NCBI GenBank assembly: GCA_949130495.1
Contig: OX422207.1
Location: forward strand, 709,438,456-709,502,455
From: Sambucus nigra
Taxonomy: Eukaryota; Streptophyta; Magnoliopsida; Dipsacales; Adoxaceae
Direction of reading: 5' to 3'
DNA: 64,000 nucleotides
Shown: positions 61,067-64,000 of the stretch, piece after piece
Numbering within the stretch: the stretch's first letter is position 1
Layout: the number at the start of each line of letters is the position of its first letter
The notes under the pieces: model-generated
Seen by the model: the letters and a program-made list of their open reading frames with translations, nothing else
Databases searched by the model: none
What the model was told of the DNA's origin: nothing
Position numbers and translations under genes: made by a program

Positions 61067-61366
61067 TAACACTAGGAAATCAATGAATATATTGGTTAGT
61101 TTACATAGTAACTAAGTTTTGCTTTAATTATTTTTTATTATTTATTAGTTGATTCCATAGTTATATAATAAACTTATAAATAAAAAATGTTAATTCAAAC
61201 TTAGTTGTAAAATGTCCAAATGAATAATAAGGATAGGACCCACCCCTTCGACTCTGATCAGAATACCTTTGACTTTTACCCATATCTCCTCTTTACCCAT
61301 TGTTTCTACTGGTAATTTTATATATTTAATAGTACAAAATGACATAAAAATTATAGAATTACAACC

Positions 61367-62301
61367 TGTTGTAATTACAAAAATAAGAATAACTTAATTG
61401 ATAATGAAGAAGATTTGACCAATGTATTTAGGCAGAAAATTCAAGCCCTATGAAATCACATTGTCTTTAAGAAGAATTAAATCCCTCCATAGTGCTCAAG
61501 GTTGTGAATTATCGTCTCCCAAGATTGAACGGATTACGAATTCAAATAAGCACCATTGCAATGTTTAGATTCCAGCGAACTCAATTCTGTGTTTTTACTC
61601 AAACAATGAACAAGAATATACACGAAGTGATAAGGGATGGAATGGAATTTTTGGATGAAAATTTTGTGTTTGTAATTGAAAAGGGGTGTTCAATTTATGG
61701 CTTTTTATTTGACTGTTTAGACAGTTAACAATTACAAATGGTTGTAATTGGTGGGTTCAACCAACAAGCCAAACATGTTTGAAGATAGGTTAAAATTTAG
61801 TCCAAAAGTTTCATTTAATTGGCCCAAAATGAAAGGAATTTTTATAAGTCCAAACCCGAGATCGAACTGGACTGGATCGGACCAAACCGAGTCCGGAAGG
61901 ACGTACACACAATGCATATCGCGTGTGGGCATTTAGCCCATGCCCAACACATGCATACTATAGGCCATCTCCACTACAAATAGTTAGGATGACCAAATAG
62001 GCATCCAAGCCTTAGTGCACATTTTTGGTTTTATCAACTCTTTATATTCCCACCATTTTTCAAATGTGTGACAAGAGTAATACACAACCAAATTCATTAA
62101 ACTTCATTACTTAATGGGTCACTTTGGAGACAACTTTATCATTCATATCTTAATGGAATTAGAGATGTAAATATACTACGTTATACTTCTAACGAAGGAA
62201 AATGTGTTTGGGTGTGGTTCCGTTAATATTGAGGTGCGGGTCCCATCTTAAATTGTGCTCAAAGTTTCCCAATATAGTCTCTATAATACCCATTTCCCAC
62301 A
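61367..62301 (-). repeat. Copia element 3' LTR (935 bp)
   Basis: TGTTGTAATT at one end and TTCCCACA at the other give TG/CA termini. It adjoins a purine tract and lies downstream of a minus-strand copia pol. No second LTR is in the window, so the target duplication is untested. Confidence 0.65.
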
Positions 62302-62312
62302 ATCCCCCACAT
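62302..62312 (-). other. Copia polypurine tract
   Basis: The minus strand reads ATGTGGGGGAT just before the LTR start TGTGGGAAATGGG, a typical copia arrangement. Confidence 0.65.
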
Positions 62313-62856
62313 GAATGATATTTGACTATATATAACATATTGATAATTTAATGCATCGATACAATTAGCCTAGTGGCCTTGAACATTCCTTAGTGATATA
62401 ATATTGGATTGACATGGTTCATTAGTAGACTATATGTCCTTGAACCATTAATTGTTTTTGTACAATTAGACAACCATATTAACACAATAATTCTTCAACA
62501 CGGTGGGTTCTCACGTTTGTCTTTCTTTTAGCCATGATCACCACTTGGTTCCGTGATTATTTTAGAGAATTTCGTTTTGTTATTCTCATAGAAATGGCCC
62601 GATTCTTACTCACATACATGATTTTCATAAGGAGTATTGTGCAATATCACACTTAGACGTACTAAGATATGAATGTCTTTAAAAATGTAACTTATCCTAA
62701 CTTCGCTACAGATGTGCATTGTCTCATATTTTGAATGGATAGGGTTAAGTATACCAGAGTGAATATTGAATACAATATAGTTTGACTCACCCATTGAACC
62801 TAGATCTTGGGATATCCAATTAACTAGGTTGGTTTCCTACTATATTGATCATTTTT
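62313..62856 (-). other. Copia pol-to-LTR spacer
   Basis: Stop-rich 3' region between the end of copia pol and the polypurine tract. No separate gene seen. Confidence 0.5.
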
Positions 62857-64000
62857 TTATTTTTTAGGCTTTAGACCTATTCCTCTCTATGATCTTTCAA
62901 CTTGCTCTCGATTTAAACCTTTGGTTAATGGATCCTCTATATTATCTCTTGACTTTACATAGTCAACTGATGAGACAATTACATTTGAGACAAGTTTTGT
63001 AATGGTATTATGTCTACGATGAATATGTCATGACTTTCCGTTAACACATGTTATTATGTGCCCTTCCAATCACTAATTGAGTATCACAATTTATACACAT
63101 CGCGATCATAGGTTTTGACCAATTTGGAACATTCTCTATGAACTTTCGAAGACATTTAACTTCTTATCGAGTTTTATGTAGTGCAGTGAATTCAAATTCC
63201 ATTGTTGATCTAGAAATACACGTTTATTTTGAGGATTTTCAAGAGACGGTTGCACCTCCAAAGGTAAACATATACCTAGTTATTGACTTAGAGTCTTTTG
63301 TGTCGAATATCCAGTTTGCATCGCAATGACCTTCAAGTACGACTGGATATCTTGAATAATGCAATCTATAATTTTGAGTATATTTTAAATAACATTAGAC
63401 TCTCAAAATGGACTTTCAGTTGTCTCTCCTTGGATTACTTGAATATCGACTTAGCTTACTTATCAAGTATGTTATGGCTGATCGAGTACAGTTCATAATG
63501 TACATTAATCTGCCGATAATATGAGAGTAATTTAGTTGAGATACACTATCAAAATTATTTCTTGCTAGATTTAAATTTAGATCTACTCGTGTCTTAATGG
63601 GACTGATATTATATGTTTTGAATTTTTCAAGTATTTTCTCTATGTAATGACATTTTCATAATATAAGTCCATCAGATATTCTAAAAATTTTAATTCCTAG
63701 TATAACATTGGCTACACCTAGGTCTTTCATATCGAAACCATTATTCAAATTACATTTACTATTTTTGACAATGTTAATGTTACTACCCATGATTATCATA
63801 TTATCCACATAGAGGCATACAATGGCATATCAATTTTAATCACTTTTAGAATAAACACATTTATCACACTCATTAATTTTGAAACCATTCGATAACATAA
63901 CATTATCAAGATTTTCATTTCATTTCTTTGGTGTTTGTTTTAATCCATAATGTGATTTTACAAGATTACATACTTTCCTTTGTTATCCGGGAGCTATGAA
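62857..64000 (-). pseudogene. pol: Ty1/copia RT-RNase H (continues past window edge)
   Basis: The minus-strand reading has LVKSHYGLKQTPKK (SLYGLKQAPR motif), VMLSNGFKINECDKCVYSKS, IVCLYVDNMIIMGSN (YVDD degraded to YVDN), DMKDLGVANVILGIKIFR, SHIIGRLMYIMNCTRS and, after frameshifts, DNIEDPLTKGL near the RNase H end. The order is RT then RNase H, with integrase expected to the right of the window. The missing catalytic Asp and many stops mean it is inactive. Confidence 0.85.

Noticed and set aside
61492..61936. Small open frames in the copia LTR
   Set aside because: They lie wholly in LTR sequence with no family resemblance.

Overview
This is a repeat-dominated plant (angiosperm) chromosome segment. 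No bacterial-style operon, rRNA, tRNA or intact host gene was recognised. The evidence is several lineages of LTR retrotransposon in various states of decay, plant-type short introns, long AT microsatellites, MITE-like insertions and a Helitron-type terminus. The AT-rich, nested organisation suggests heterochromatin. I cannot name the species.

Left third (1-18109): a Ty3/gypsy chromovirus-like element on the minus strand (element A; chromodomain-type C-terminus, initiator-Met-type primer site, ~2.8 kb LTR). It is split by a 9.7 kb element without recognisable genes (element B, 1175-10866; ~3.7 kb LTRs, 2.25 kb internal region, LARD-like). The integrase C-terminal reading of A stops at 10867 and resumes at 1174. 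The left LTR of A runs off the window. A itself lies in the gag region of an Athila-like element (element C, plus strand, 18110 to about 24318), whose gag, protease, RT, RNase H, integrase and a candidate env-like remnant are readable but broken.

Middle (25459-34590): a head-to-tail array of five ~2.3 kb units. Each full unit carries a minus-strand gypsy integrase tail and an opposing, unrecognised plus-strand reading. Copy-specific events include an internal deletion and two MITE-like insertions with target duplications.

Right-centre (36628-54246, flanked by TATGA): a Tat-lineage gypsy element on the plus strand (element D) with gag, protease, RT, RNase H, a second RNase H and integrase. 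Between pol and the 3' LTR it carries two antisense genes. One is a five-exon, all-phase-0 plant-mobile-domain gene (49264 to 47184). The other is a single-exon gene of 430 codons (46582 to 45293) resembling the DUF7745-type family. Both antisense genes and both LTRs have a TATA box preceded by the same TGCCGATCGGCA-like palindromes. The 3' region also holds a 40/80-bp tandem array split by a 1.4 kb solo LTR. The 5' LTR is fused to gag by a deletion with a 17-bp templated filler. Most premature stops in D fit C-to-T decay, with only a few frameshifts.

Right end (54.3-64 kb): a diverged LTR-like copy, microsatellites, exon-like fragments, two Helitron-like 3' hairpins ending in CTAG at 61026, and a minus-strand Ty1/copia element (3' LTR 61367-62301, pol 62857 to beyond the window edge).
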